A DNA stretch of 64,000 nucleotides from Tunicatimonas pelagia (GTDB taxonomy: Bacteria; Bacteroidota; Bacteroidia; Cytophagales; Cyclobacteriaceae), in NCBI RefSeq assembly GCF_030506325.1, contig NZ_CP120683.1:558001-622000 (forward strand). The letters run 5' to 3'. The notes below the pieces were generated by a model that was not told the DNA's origin, did not search any database, and saw only the letters and a program-made list of their open reading frames with translations. Of the stretch, positions 23,696-33,442 are shown in pieces (within the stretch, counting starts at the first letter, position 1; the number at the start of each line of letters is the position of its first letter). The translations under genes were made by a program, and so were the position numbers.

Positions 23696-26558
23696 ACATA
23701 ATATGAACCCACCCTTTAATGGTTTGTTGGCTTAATGCTGGGTCTAGCGTAATAAACTCTACATCAGCTACGTAGTAGTAGACTCCGGCGGATACTAGGT
23801 TTCCGGCTTCGGTACGCCCGTTCCAGTTAATGTTTATGGAATTTTCTGTAGTACCTGACTCAAAAGCGTATACTTCCTTACCCCATCGATTATAAAAACG
23901 AATACGAACACTGCTAACAAATCGGGGACACTCTTCAGTAGTAGATGCTCCGGCCTGAGTAGACAGACCTAAAGGACGAAAAGTATCATTGTCGCCGTCA
24001 CCATTAGGGGTAAACACATTCGGCAGTACATACTTCGGGCAATTCTCTACGCAGATCGGGGGGCTTAGGGTGCTCTCGTTGCCAGAGCGGTCCACGGCAG
24101 AAATGCGATAACATCCGGCCAGCGAGCGCAAACCAGTGTGCTCAAAGAACGTATCGGTACTGGTACCCACTAAATTAAACGTACTATCGGCTTCACCTAT
24201 GGCGGAAAAATAAATATTGTAGAAGCGCACATCATTATCACAGCCCTCTCCTATATTCGCTTCCCACGCTATGCTATTAAAAAAGTCCGTTGATCCACAG
24301 GGCTGACTGGCTACTTGGCTTTGACATTCTTCCGCCGTACCATTCGGAATCGATACCGTTAGTGGTTCGCAGGGAGGAATAGTATCATTGGGCTGAGCAC
24401 AAGCAACCTGTGATAAGTTAATGAACGACGGTGGGTTTAAAGCTTCATTCCCATAGCTACCCTGCGTTACAATGTAGTAGCAATACTCCAGTTCATCCGA
24501 TAGAGGCCCACCAGTGATACTGCCATCATCGGTATACTGCAACCCGTTCGCCACCACATCAATACTATCAATCAGCACAAATCTTCCCGGATCGTCAGGG
24601 TCAACCCGATCGCGGTAAATGTAATGGTAGGGAAAGTCAGTGGAAGTAATGGACCACGGTACATTTGCTTGCCAGTCTAACGTAATGCTTCCTACTAAAG
24701 GAGTAGGCTCTAATCGTACGGAAGAAGCCACCGCCGACGAGTCAATCCGGTCACCACTAGCATCGTATAGATATATTTTATAATAGAACGGCTCATTTAG
24801 GGTATTCAATCCGGTATCTACAAATGAAGTATCGGGAATAATACCGGAAATAATTTCTTCGGAACCACTTTCGCCAAATCCTGTTCCTCTTACCACCTGG
24901 TAGGTATACGGAGGTGGAAACAATGCTTGATCAATTTCAAAGGGCGAACGCCAGGCTACTTCAATCACTCCGGCATCGGTATCGGTAGCTGTTACGCTCA
25001 CATTGGTAATTACCGGGGCATCTACTTGCATTTCGGCACAAAACTCTTCAGAGGCATAACTTTCGGCACCATCCGGGAATACTGCAACTAAACGATAGCA
25101 GTAATTCACGCCCGGTTCCAGACCTTCATCGAGGTAGCTGACCACACTTTTATCCACTTCCGCTACCAATTCATAACCCAACCCATCAGGAATACCGATT
25201 TGGCAATTTTCCGGCACAAAATCAGTACTATCGGGCTTACGCCAAATTTGAATACGAACGTCATCTACATTTCCGCAAGAGTAAGCTTCCCAATCTAGGT
25301 CAACCGACCGTCCGGGAGCCGCCTGAGCAGAAATTAGTTGCGGAGCCGGAGCTACTACCGTAACGTTCCATATACCAAATTCGGCTAGAGGTGGCCCGGT
25401 AGCCGGATCAACATCCGTCACTTTGAAATTCACTTGGTAAGCCCCCGCTCGCACATGGTTACAATTAGTTTCCCAGCGAAAGTTGCCCTGGCCGGGCGAA
25501 GATTGCGGATCAGTAGGAGAAAAGGTAGCGGGACTATTTAAAATCTCGAAAACTTCACCAAAACCAGAGAACACGATATTATCTCCATCGGGATCGGTTC
25601 CGGTAACCACGGCTTCCAACACAGTACCAGCTTCAATACAGGTATCTGCTGGAATTTCTAGCGTAGGTGGGTCGTTGTCCGCATTTTCCACGATAATTTG
25701 CATATCGCGGGTTACGTAGCCCAGAAGTTCCCACGTTCCATCTATGAGTCGCCATTCCTCTATAATGAAGGCTACGTTATATTCATTTTTACTACCTACA
25801 TCCCCCTGTAAGGCAGGAGCATCCCACACCAGCTCGCCCGTTACCGGATCAAGCGTTAGGGTTGAAGGCAATTCTGGGTCATTTTGGGTAGTAGCCGTTG
25901 CGGGAGCTGTCTGCTGATCGTAGACATCCGGGTCTTGGTAGCCATTCACTGGCTCACCGTCCGGAAAGGTATTACTCGGCCCACCTTGCTTAGGCACCAC
26001 CAGCTTGTAAGAGAGGCTGTCGCCGTCAGGATCTACTGCCCCAGGGTTATGCACAAACCGACGGCCTACCACCGCGCCTTCTATCGGCGGATTAGTAAGA
26101 ACTGGCGAGCTGTTGCACAAAACCGCATCAATAGAAATTTTTGTTTCGATGTAGAACGGAGTGTTGACCGAGTTGGTCATATTTAAGATATCGGCATTTC
26201 GGTTAAGCTCACGAAAGCTGATGATATAATCACCATTGCCAGGAAAAGCAACATTCGTAAGCACAAACTCACTTACTCGGATCAAATTCTGGTTGTCAAT
26301 TACTTCCCGAGTAAAGAAGTCATTTGCAGTATTTATATCTATATCATCACCAAAACCTAAATTCAGAATACCGTTACCAAATTCTACTTCCGATCCGGTG
26401 TCTTCGTAACCAATAATCCGAATAGTAAATAAATCATTCTGACAAGACTGACGCTCAACAATAATCTCTCCGGCCCGGATATGGGTAGCCCACGCTCTAT
26501 CTACTCTCGCTATTAGCCCTAGAGCCATAATTGCCAGAAATAAGCAAATTTTTTTCAA
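23676..26558 (-). CDS. Large secreted protein with a gliding-motility (type IX, type B) C-terminal domain
   Basis: The 960-aa product starts with a signal peptide (ends AWA) followed by 'THIRAGEI', a start shared by many Bacteroidota surface proteins. The middle holds several Ig/fibronectin-like or cadherin-like beta domains ('DPDGDSLSYKLVVP', 'GTDPDGDNIVFSG'). The last about 95 residues are the CHU_C/gliding-associated domain: 'LPNVFTPNGDGDNDTFRP', 'RIRFYNRWGKEVY', and 'WNGRTEAGNLVSAGVYYY'. This is a type B signal for the type IX secretion system. The protein is probably displayed on the surface in adhesion or motility. A PorP/SprF protein, often needed for such cargo, lies at 62-63 kb. Confidence 0.9.
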   Translation of the reverse strand: MKKICLFLAIMALGLIARVDRAWATHIRAGEIIVERQSCQNDLFTIRIIGYEDTGSEVEFGNGILNLGFGDDIDINTANDFFTREVIDNQNLIRVSEFVLTNVAFPGNGDYIISFRELNRNADILNMTNSVNTPFYIETKISIDAVLCNSSPVLTNPPIEGAVVGRRFVHNPGAVDPDGDSLSYKLVVPKQGGPSNTFPDGEPVNGYQDPDVYDQQTAPATATTQNDPELPSTLTLDPVTGELVWDAPALQGDVGSKNEYNVAFIIEEWRLIDGTWELLGYVTRDMQIIVENADNDPPTLEIPADTCIEAGTVLEAVVTGTDPDGDNIVFSGFGEVFEILNSPATFSPTDPQSSPGQGNFRWETNCNHVRAGAYQVNFKVTDVDPATGPPLAEFGIWNVTVVAPAPQLISAQAAPGRSVDLDWEAYSCGNVDDVRIQIWRKPDSTDFVPENCQIGIPDGLGYELVAEVDKSVVSYLDEGLEPGVNYCYRLVAVFPDGAESYASEEFCAEMQVDAPVITNVSVTATDTDAGVIEVAWRSPFEIDQALFPPPYTYQVVRGTGFGESGSEEIISGIIPDTSFVDTGLNTLNEPFYYKIYLYDASGDRIDSSAVASSVRLEPTPLVGSITLDWQANVPWSITSTDFPYHYIYRDRVDPDDPGRFVLIDSIDVVANGLQYTDDGSITGGPLSDELEYCYYIVTQGSYGNEALNPPSFINLSQVACAQPNDTIPPCEPLTVSIPNGTAEECQSQVASQPCGSTDFFNSIAWEANIGEGCDNDVRFYNIYFSAIGEADSTFNLVGTSTDTFFEHTGLRSLAGCYRISAVDRSGNESTLSPPICVENCPKYVLPNVFTPNGDGDNDTFRPLGLSTQAGASTTEECPRFVSSVRIRFYNRWGKEVYAFESGTTENSININWNGRTEAGNLVSAGVYYYVADVEFITLDPALSQQTIKGWVHIMYEPEDL

Positions 26559-26961
26559 GACACCTGCATTAAAATGAATAATCTGATTTTTTCAGTACAA
26601 AAATAATTATAAATAAAAATATAAAAAATTTACTATTTTCAATATAGTACTATTTGGATTAATAACGAACAAAAAAACGAATAATTGCGGTCAATTCACA
26701 GTAAAGGTAAGAATGTCAGGTGTAAAATGAACCGAAGGATTATGTGACTTTTTGTTAACTTTTAATAACAAGTTTCTTAAACAAATTGTGTTTTAAGCGA
26801 ACTGAGCCATTTGTAGTATAGTTATACTCATGGCAGCATATAGCACAGTTTAGAAACGTTCAAAATAATAAAGCTGATGAGGAATACTTTGCTTACTAAC
26901 GATTCCTGGTATAATTTTAAATGTTTTAGATTATTGTTTACTGTTTGAACTATCACTTTTT
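26559..26961. other. Divergent intergenic region, no gene seen
   Basis: About 400 A+T-rich bases between the minus-strand secreted-protein gene and plus-strand sdhC. It must hold both promoters. A TATTTTTG box (matching the Bacteroidota -7 TAnnTTTG) can be read towards the secreted-protein gene, but with a poor -33 element. No terminator or RNA gene was recognised. Confidence 0.5.
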
Positions 26962-27648
26962 ATGAGTTGGTTTTCCCAAGCCCTGAATAGCACTATTGGT
27001 AAAAAAGTAATTATGGCACTCACCGGCCTATTCTTAATCACCTTTTTAATTGTACACGCATCAGGTAACACTTTATTGTTTCGTAGCGATGGCGGAGAAG
27101 CATTTAATCTCTATGCCGAATTTATGACCACAAATCCCCTCATTAAAGCTGCCTCCATTATTCTGTATTCCGGTATTATTCTGCACGTAGTTTACGCACT
27201 GGTACTATCCATACGTAATAAAAGTGCTCGTCCGGTAGGTTATTCCGTAGCGAACTCCAGTCAAAACAGTAGTTGGAAATCACGAAATATGGGAGTTTTA
27301 GGGACAATTGTTCTCATTTTTCTCATTATTCATATGCGTTCTTTTTGGTACGAAATGAAGTTTGGTGAGGTGCCTACTATGCTGGTTGATGGTGCGGAAG
27401 TAAAGGATTTATATTCTATTGTAACCGCAGCCTTTACTCAGTGGTGGTACGTGCTAATTTATGTATTGGCAATGGTTGGCTTAGGCTATCACTTGGCGCA
27501 TGGGTTCTGGAGTGCTTTCCAAACGCTAGGCTTGCAGCATAAAAAATACTCCCCGTTTATTAAAAGTGCGGGTTTAGCGTTTGCTATTGCAGTGCCTCTG
27601 TTGTTTGCTTCCATGCCAATTTATCTATTTATCAAAAGCTTATCGTAG
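26962..27648 (+). CDS. sdhC: Succinate dehydrogenase cytochrome b subunit
   Basis: The 228-aa integral membrane protein has five hydrophobic helices and begins 'NSTIGKKVIMALTGLFLITFLIVHASGN', typical of the Bacteroidota cytochrome b558-type anchor (single-subunit, di-heme type). Candidate heme histidines lie in each helix ('LIVHASGN', 'ILHVVYA', 'LIIHMRSFW', 'GYHLAHGFW'). It anchors the SdhAB catalytic unit in the inner membrane and passes electrons to menaquinone. It is first of three genes, with sdhA 83 bases later. Confidence 0.95.
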   Translation: MSWFSQALNSTIGKKVIMALTGLFLITFLIVHASGNTLLFRSDGGEAFNLYAEFMTTNPLIKAASIILYSGIILHVVYALVLSIRNKSARPVGYSVANSSQNSSWKSRNMGVLGTIVLIFLIIHMRSFWYEMKFGEVPTMLVDGAEVKDLYSIVTAAFTQWWYVLIYVLAMVGLGYHLAHGFWSAFQTLGLQHKKYSPFIKSAGLAFAIAVPLLFASMPIYLFIKSLS

Positions 27649-27731
27649 ATGATGAACCTAATGTTGTGATGCTGATGATAGATAGGCTAACAGGGTAAAA
27701 TTTATATTTTAGAATTAACTAGTTTGATGAT

Positions 27732-29666
27732 ATGGTTTTAGACGGAAAAACACCCACTGGCCCTCTGGCCGAACAATGGACAAAACACAAGTTTGGATTA
27801 AAGCTGGTGAATCCGGCTAATAAGCGAAAGTACGATATTATTGTAGTCGGCACTGGATTAGCAGGAGCCTCAGCGGCAGCTTCCCTAGCCGAACTGGGTT
27901 ATAATGTGAAATCGTTTTGCTTTCAAGATAGTGCCCGACGAGCGCACAGTATTGCCGCGCAAGGAGGAATTAATGCAGCGAAGAACTATCAAAATGATGG
28001 CGACAGCGTTTTCCGCTTATTTTATGATACGGTAAAAGGAGGCGACTACCGCTCTCGCGAGGCTAATGTCTATCGGTTGTCGCAAGTCAGTGTTAATATT
28101 ATTGATCAAGCCGTAGCCCAAGGCGTACCTTTTGCCCGGGAGTACGGTGGGTTACTCGATAACCGCTCGTTTGGCGGTGCTCAGGTGTCCCGAACTTTTT
28201 ACGCCCGGGGCCAAACCGGCCAGCAGCTTTTGCTGGGAGCCTACAGTGCCATGAGCCGACAGGTAGCCAGCGGTAAAATTAAAATGTACCCGCGTACCGA
28301 AATGCTGGATGTGGTAACCATTGATGGGGAAGCCAAGGGCATTGTAGTACGAAACTTGCTGACTGGCGAGATTGAATCGCATTCGGCTCATGCGGTGGTA
28401 CTAGCTACCGGAGGGTACGGTAACGTATTTTTTCTGTCAACTAATGCTATGGGCTGTAACGCCACGGCAGCTTGGCGCGCCTACAAAAAAGGAGCTTATT
28501 TCGCTAACCCTTGCTTTACCCAGATTCACCCTACTTGTATTCCGGTTTCGGGCGATTACCAATCCAAGCTAACGCTTATGTCGGAGTCGCTGCGAAACGA
28601 TGGGCGAGTATGGGTACCTAAAACGGTAGAAGATGCTAAGGCGATACAAGAGGGAAAGAAAAAAGCAGGGGAGCTAGCTGAAGAAGACCGGGATTACTAC
28701 TTGGAGCGCAAGTATCCGTCATTCGGCAACCTAGTGCCACGCGATGTGGCTTCCCGTAATGCCAAAGCCGTGTGCGACGAAGGGCGCGGAGTTGCTGAGA
28801 CCGGATTGGCGGTGTATCTAGACTTCCGAGATGCTATTAAGCGCGATGGGCAAGATACCATTTCCGCTCGCTACGGTAATCTCTTCGAAATGTACGAGAA
28901 GATTACCGGCGACAATCCGTATCAAGTGCCGATGATGATTTATCCGGCGGTACATTATACCATGGGTGGCTTGTGGGTAGATTACAACCTGATGACCACC
29001 GTTCCCGGACTGTATTCTATTGGTGAATCTAATTTCTCCGACCACGGAGCTAACCGATTGGGTGCTAGTGCCCTGATGCAAGGTTTAGCTGATGGCTACT
29101 TTGTGCTTCCCTACACCATCGGTGACCACTTAGCTAACCAGTCTTACGAAAAAACCCCAGCAACGCACGATGCTTTTAAAGAAGCAGAAGCGGGCGTGAA
29201 GGATAAATTGAATAAAATTATCAGTATTAATGGTTCTCAAACTGTTGACCAACTGCACAAGAAGCTGGGTCGGGTGATCTGGGATAAATGTGGTATGTCG
29301 CGAACGGCTGAAGGACTAAAGGAAGCTCGCGAAGAAGTGAAGCAGATTAAAGATGAGTTCTGGAACGACGTGAAGGTGCTGGGTACTGCCGAAGAGCTAA
29401 ACCAGACACTAGAAAAAGCCAATCGGGTTTCAGATTTTATTGAGCTAGGTGCCTTGATGATTGAAGACGCATTGGATCGGGAAGAGTCTTGTGGAGGCCA
29501 CTTCCGCGAGGAGTACCAGACGCCAGAAGGAGAAGCCCTACGGGATGATGAGAATTTCTCTTACGTAGCTGCTTGGGAATACCAGGGGACAGACTTACCT
29601 GCCAAGCTGAACAAAGAGGATTTAGTATTTGAGAATGTGAAACTTACCCAACGAAGTTACAAATAA
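27732..29666 (+). CDS. sdhA: Succinate dehydrogenase flavoprotein subunit
   Basis: The 644-aa protein has an FAD-binding start ('[26 protein letters not shown]' type sequence) and '[16 protein letters not shown]', where the His carries covalent FAD. It also has '[20 protein letters not shown]' and '[13 protein letters not shown]'-like sequence with the substrate-site Arg. It oxidises succinate to fumarate in the citric-acid cycle on the cytoplasmic face of the membrane. Length matches the Bacteroidota form (about 640). It is followed by sdhB with one intervening base. Confidence 0.96.
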   Translation: MVLDGKTPTGPLAEQWTKHKFGLKLVNPANKRKYDIIVVGTGLAGASAAASLAELGYNVKSFCFQDSARRAHSIAAQGGINAAKNYQNDGDSVFRLFYDTVKGGDYRSREANVYRLSQVSVNIIDQAVAQGVPFAREYGGLLDNRSFGGAQVSRTFYARGQTGQQLLLGAYSAMSRQVASGKIKMYPRTEMLDVVTIDGEAKGIVVRNLLTGEIESHSAHAVVLATGGYGNVFFLSTNAMGCNATAAWRAYKKGAYFANPCFTQIHPTCIPVSGDYQSKLTLMSESLRNDGRVWVPKTVEDAKAIQEGKKKAGELAEEDRDYYLERKYPSFGNLVPRDVASRNAKAVCDEGRGVAETGLAVYLDFRDAIKRDGQDTISARYGNLFEMYEKITGDNPYQVPMMIYPAVHYTMGGLWVDYNLMTTVPGLYSIGESNFSDHGANRLGASALMQGLADGYFVLPYTIGDHLANQSYEKTPATHDAFKEAEAGVKDKLNKIISINGSQTVDQLHKKLGRVIWDKCGMSRTAEGLKEAREEVKQIKDEFWNDVKVLGTAEELNQTLEKANRVSDFIELGALMIEDALDREESCGGHFREEYQTPEGEALRDDENFSYVAAWEYQGTDLPAKLNKEDLVFENVKLTQRSYK

Positions 29667-29667
29667 T

Positions 29668-30420
29668 ATGAAAGTTACGCTAAAAGTATGGCGCCAGAAG
29701 AACGCCACAAATAAAGGCCATTTTGAGACGTATGAGGTGAACGACGCGAACTCGCATATGTCTTTTCTAGAGTTAATGGATGTGCTTAACGAACAGTTGG
29801 AACGGGAAGGAAAAGAACCTATTCATTTCGACCACGACTGTCGCGAAGGTATCTGCGGAAGCTGTGCCATGTACATCAACGGGCGGCCTCACGGCCCTCA
29901 GAGAGGCACCACTGCCTGTCAGTTGCACATGCGGCACTTTAAAGATGGCGAAACGATTACAGTAGAGCCTTGGCGAGCCAAAGCCTTTCCGGTGATTAAA
30001 GATTTGATGGTAGATCGTTCGGCTTTCGACCGAATTATTCAGGCGGGTGGGTTTATTTCGGTAAACACTGGAAGTGCTCCGGATGCTAACGAAATTCCGG
30101 TGCCGAAAGATATTGCCGATGAGGCATTTAACGCGGCTACTTGTATTGGTTGCGGTGCTTGCGTAGCGGCTTGTAAAAACGCCTCGGCAATGCTATTTAC
30201 CAGTGCTAAAATTTCTCAGCTAGCCCTGCTTCCTCAAGGCCAAGTGGAGCGGCAGAAGCGGGCTGAGCGTATGATTGCCCAGATGGATGCCGAAGGTTTT
30301 GGTGCCTGCACTAATACGTTAGCTTGCTCGGCCGAATGCCCTAAAGAAATTGATATGGCGAACATCGCCCGCATGAACCGTGAATTCCTAACCGCCAAAG
30401 CCAGTTCAGACGCGGTTTAG
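29668..30420 (+). CDS. sdhB: Succinate dehydrogenase iron-sulfur subunit
   Basis: The 250-aa subunit has the plant-type ferredoxin cysteines for [2Fe-2S] in '[16 protein letters not shown]' plus a later Cys in 'GTTACQLHM'. The C-terminal clusters are in '[13 protein letters not shown]' and '[15 protein letters not shown]'. It carries electrons from the flavin to the membrane anchor. It begins one base after the sdhA stop, so translation is coupled. A strong terminator follows at 30445. Confidence 0.96.
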   Translation: MKVTLKVWRQKNATNKGHFETYEVNDANSHMSFLELMDVLNEQLEREGKEPIHFDHDCREGICGSCAMYINGRPHGPQRGTTACQLHMRHFKDGETITVEPWRAKAFPVIKDLMVDRSAFDRIIQAGGFISVNTGSAPDANEIPVPKDIADEAFNAATCIGCGACVAACKNASAMLFTSAKISQLALLPQGQVERQKRAERMIAQMDAEGFGACTNTLACSAECPKEIDMANIARMNREFLTAKASSDAV

Positions 30421-30444
30421 TTTTCAGTAAGTGCTTACTATCAG

Positions 30445-30473
30445 AAAAAGCCTGCTAATTAGCGGGCTTTTTT
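30445..30473 (+). terminator. Intrinsic terminator after sdhB
   Basis: AAGCCTGC (30448-30455) pairs with GCGGGCTT around a short AT loop, and a run of T residues follows directly. It lies 25 bases after the sdhB stop and ends the sdhCAB transcript. Confidence 0.85.
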
Positions 30474-30499
30474 GTTTTGTAATGCTTACTTATTTTGAG

Positions 30500-30874
30500 T
30501 TAATATTCCTGTATCAAAACTTCAGTTGGAATATGAAGTTGTGCGTTTAGTTTTCTGATCATATCTAAGGTTAGCTTACGTCTTTTGTTAAGAACTTCAC
30601 TTACCCGACTTTTGAAGCCGACGATCTCTGCTAAATCTTTCTGTTTCATTCCTAATTGTTCCATTCGGAATTTTATCGCCTCAATTGGATCGGGCATATC
30701 AATAGGAAAATTTTCGTCTTCATAATTGTCGATGAGAATTGCGAGAATCTCTAGTTCGCCCCCTTCATCTGTCCCGCGTTTTGAATCAAAAATCACTTCC
30801 AGTCTTTTGAGTGCATTTTGATAGTCTTCTTCGTTTCTTATTGGTGATATGTCCATTTTATATTTCGTTTGCAT
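30500..30874 (-). CDS. higA: HigA-type antitoxin, helix-turn-helix
   Basis: The 124-aa protein has a C-terminal XRE/HigA helix-turn-helix ('MEQLGMKQKDLAEIVGFKSRVSEVLNKRRKL') after an N-terminal 'NALKRLEVIFDSKRGTDEGGELEILAILIDNYE', a form typical of HigA antitoxins. A start at the sixth codon downstream (MDIS) is also possible. HigA binds its operator and the HigB toxin. No HigB-like gene lies upstream; instead there is a decayed copy of this gene. It is probably an orphan antitoxin or a regulator. Confidence 0.82.
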   Translation of the reverse strand: MQTKYKMDISPIRNEEDYQNALKRLEVIFDSKRGTDEGGELEILAILIDNYEDENFPIDMPDPIEAIKFRMEQLGMKQKDLAEIVGFKSRVSEVLNKRRKLTLDMIRKLNAQLHIPTEVLIQEY

Positions 30875-30895
30875 TTATTGTGTCATATTCCGCTT

Positions 30896-31000
30896 CATAG
30901 TTATCAATAGAATTGCGAAAATCTCTAATTCATCCCCTTCTTCTGTTCCACGTTTTGCGTCAAAAATCACTTCCAATCTCTTAAGAGCCTTTTGTAAGCG
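30896..31000 (-). pseudogene. Remnant of a second higA copy
   Basis: This stretch repeats 30721-30826, the segment of the intact higA coding for about residues 20-52, with roughly 85% identity by eye. It reads 'LKRLEVIFDAKRGTEEGDELEIFAIL' and then loses frame: the block matching the intact gene is one base shorter near 30908. No start codon, helix-turn-helix or second half remains. It is the debris of a tandem duplication or of a related antitoxin gene. Confidence 0.75.
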
Positions 31001-31052
31001 ATATGGGAGCGGTAGCGAGCATAGTTGCTTATATAGTGTTAGAGCCAGTTTT

Positions 31053-31259
31053 CTAAGTAGCTAAATCTCGAATATCTATTTTGAATGCAGATAGTTTTTC
31101 TGATAACCTTTTTGTTAACTCTTTTTTACGACTTTCATATTGAACTCTCATGAATTCGTCGTCGCTGTGAATATCTATCATACCGTTAACAGACTCTAAT
31201 TGCTCAAGGATATCTAAAACCTCTGCTGAATTTTCACTAATTAAGTCTTTCATAATCAA
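31053..31259 (-). CDS. Unknown 68-aa protein
   Basis: The protein is acidic and helical ('EVLDILEQLESVNGMIDIHSDDEF', then 'RKKELTKRLSEKLSAFKI'). Starts are possible at 31259 or two codons later. It has no signal or membrane segment. It lies in the A+T-rich islet between the caspase-like gene and the higA remnant. A small antitoxin or accessory protein is plausible from position only. Confidence 0.5.
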   Translation of the reverse strand: MIMKDLISENSAEVLDILEQLESVNGMIDIHSDDEFMRVQYESRKKELTKRLSEKLSAFKIDIRDLAT

Positions 31260-31271
31260 TCAAATTTTATC

Positions 31272-31355
31272 TCAATGAAGTGAGTCGAGTTCTTTTCCTG
31301 TCCCTTCAGAGCTTTTCATCTTTTTACCTATTCCAATTAATTCATTTCTCGTCAT
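31272..31355 (-). CDS. Possible 27-codon fragment or small ORF
   Basis: ATG 31353-31355 to TGA 31272-31274 codes 'MTRNELIGIGKKMKSSEGTG' and seven more residues. From memory this resembles the first 25 residues of Bacteroidota proteins of the colicin/pyocin-immunity type. If so, it is the N-terminal stub of a truncated immunity gene. It could also be chance. It is the only coding content I can support in the 230 bases between its neighbours. Confidence 0.25.
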   Translation of the reverse strand: MTRNELIGIGKKMKSSEGTGKELDSLH

Positions 31356-31488
31356 AGTAGTGGTTTTCTCGATCGGCTCTAACGTCTAAATAAGCTCAGT
31401 GAGCATATCCTTTCAAATTGACTATAAAGTTACTGTTTCGCACTGAGATTTGCTTTATACACAGCCTGCTCATTAAACTTATCATTTG

Positions 31489-33225
31489 TTAGCGTCTTTG
31501 TTCATCAGTGTTATGTTCAATCAAATCTTCTAAACCAAAAATGGTCATTTCTAGGCCATATTCTTCATAATAATAGAGATGAATCCCGTATAACATATCT
31601 TCAATTGCACTGTCATTGTCCATAATTTGATGTTGAATATTCAAATCCCATGTTCTTCCTGACCAATGCAAGTCATCCTCTAAATCTTCTACTTCCATAC
31701 CAGTCAAATAACCCTGATTTTGAGTGTCAAGACCATAAATGTCAGTCAATTTAGCAATCAAAGAACCCAATTCAGTAGTATTTATCAAGTTTCCCTCCGA
31801 TTGGCTAAAAAGCAGATTACTTGAATTTTTTTTCTTATCACCAGAATTGAAAGTTCTAAGAATTGCAGTATCGAAGATGCCTAACTCTGGCTCCATTAAG
31901 TTTAGTTGAAAATCTTCAAACTTACCGTTTTCAGTTTTTTCCTCTCTGATCTTGACTGCTGTTTCAATCAGCTTTAGATATTGATTTGAGAGAATATCTT
32001 TTATGGTTCTTCCAATTACTTTCTTATTCGGATAAATTCTTGTTTTGAAGATGAATTGTCTTTTCGGGTTTTTAAGATAATAAAGTGTAAAACCAACAGA
32101 CTCAAAATGCCAGTTAGTAAAGCATTCATCTTTTGAACTTTTTGCTTTTCCTCTTGCTAGAGCCTTTATTTTGTCTACATCAAAAAAAGAGCTGTGTCTA
32201 TTATCATCATACAATCCCACTCCTAACCGATTATACAATTGTTGAGAGATTGAAATTACATGATTTGCGTTCTTAGTAATAGTGAACAAATTGTACTCTC
32301 GTTCACCATCCTTATAAATCTTTATTTCAAGCTTATCAAAGATATTAAAGTAGTTCAATCCTTCTTGATAGTATACCTCAACAACACCAGCTTGGATATC
32401 CATTTCATTTAGAGGAATACCTTTTTTTGTTAGTCTGGTAATATCCCAAGTTCTCAAGTTCAATGTGTTTAGAACAATATCTTTTTTCTTACTGTACATC
32501 ACCGATTGGCAAAAAGTATCAAGCGAAAAATAAATATTGTCGTTAAACTTAAAGTCGTTGAGTAGAGACGTAGACTCCCAAGGTACTTGTTCTCCTTCAG
32601 TTCGGTGGATGAGTTTTAGCCTGACATTTTGTAGAACTTGAAGAATGGTTAGATTTGGGGATAATATTTCTTCTGTCAGTGCGAGCGTATAAGGACTATT
32701 TGAATCTATTTCTCCATCTAATGCCGTTTTATTGGGTGCAGTGGAATATGCAATCAATGTTCCATAGGGTGCACTCATATATGACAGACCAGATAAAGTT
32801 GGACTTCTATTCCACGATCGTTTAAATGGATTGTTTCTACAAGCATCAAGGAAGATAAAGTTGGTTTTGTTATTCGCATCTTCCATAATCGATAGGATTA
32901 GGTTCGCATTGACGCAATCATATTCTACTTGATTCTCATTCAGAGGATTGGCATCCACTGGGACTAAATAGTTGAACCCTTTTATTTGTAACCCATGGCC
33001 TGCAAAAAAGAATAGACCAACATCATAATCATTTAGCCTAGTTCCAAAGTCGTTTATTGAAATTCTCAGAGATTTATATGTCGGGTCTTTAGATACAATG
33101 ACATCAAAGCCTAGTCTTTTTAAGGTGGCCTGCATCGAGTCAATATCGTTAGTTGGGTTGCTTAGAGAAGTTGCAAACTGATATTTAGAGATTCCAATAA
33201 GAAGTGCTATTCTTTTTTCTTCCAA
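31489..33225 (-). CDS. Caspase-family (C14) protease with unknown C-terminal region
   Basis: Residues 1-230 form a caspase-like p20 domain. 'RIALLIGISKYQ' begins it, the catalytic His is His77 in 'LFFFAGHGLQ', and the catalytic Cys is Cys129 in 'FIFLDACRNNPF'. A further 'TLIAYSTAPN' strand completes the pattern of prokaryotic metacaspase-like enzymes. Residues 230-578 do not match a family I recognise. The protein has no signal peptide, so it acts in the cytoplasm. Proteases of this kind can act as effectors in bacterial immunity or regulated cell death. The gene is alone on its strand in an A+T-rich islet between sdhB and groEL, which suggests acquisition. Role uncertain. Confidence 0.8.
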   Translation of the reverse strand: MEEKRIALLIGISKYQFATSLSNPTNDIDSMQATLKRLGFDVIVSKDPTYKSLRISINDFGTRLNDYDVGLFFFAGHGLQIKGFNYLVPVDANPLNENQVEYDCVNANLILSIMEDANNKTNFIFLDACRNNPFKRSWNRSPTLSGLSYMSAPYGTLIAYSTAPNKTALDGEIDSNSPYTLALTEEILSPNLTILQVLQNVRLKLIHRTEGEQVPWESTSLLNDFKFNDNIYFSLDTFCQSVMYSKKKDIVLNTLNLRTWDITRLTKKGIPLNEMDIQAGVVEVYYQEGLNYFNIFDKLEIKIYKDGEREYNLFTITKNANHVISISQQLYNRLGVGLYDDNRHSSFFDVDKIKALARGKAKSSKDECFTNWHFESVGFTLYYLKNPKRQFIFKTRIYPNKKVIGRTIKDILSNQYLKLIETAVKIREEKTENGKFEDFQLNLMEPELGIFDTAILRTFNSGDKKKNSSNLLFSQSEGNLINTTELGSLIAKLTDIYGLDTQNQGYLTGMEVEDLEDDLHWSGRTWDLNIQHQIMDNDSAIEDMLYGIHLYYYEEYGLEMTIFGLEDLIEHNTDEQRR

Positions 33226-33378
33226 TATCCTTGAGTTTTGCAGTCATTGACGCTGACATCTGGATATACGAATGTCGTATATCCACAAAAAATTACTAGC
33301 CTAATTATGTTTAAAATAACGCATTATTTGACTTAGAAGCAGTGAAAATAGAATTTTAAAACTTATTAGAAAAGCAAT

Positions 33379-33410
33379 AAAAAAGAGCAACCCATAGTGA
33401 GTTGCTCTTT
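33379..33410 (-). terminator. Intrinsic terminator after groEL
   Basis: On the minus strand, AAAGAGCAACTCA-type sequence pairs with its complement ending TTGCTC and is followed by six T residues (plus 33379-33384). It lies about 30 bases after the groEL stop and ends the groES-groEL transcript. Confidence 0.8.
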
Positions 33411-33442
33411 CGTATTTATTAATGATAAGTGAGAGGCAGTGA

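Noticed and set aside
25483-26186. Plus-strand open frames opposite the large secreted-protein gene
   Set aside because: Same explanation; the sequence reads as strong protein only on the minus strand.
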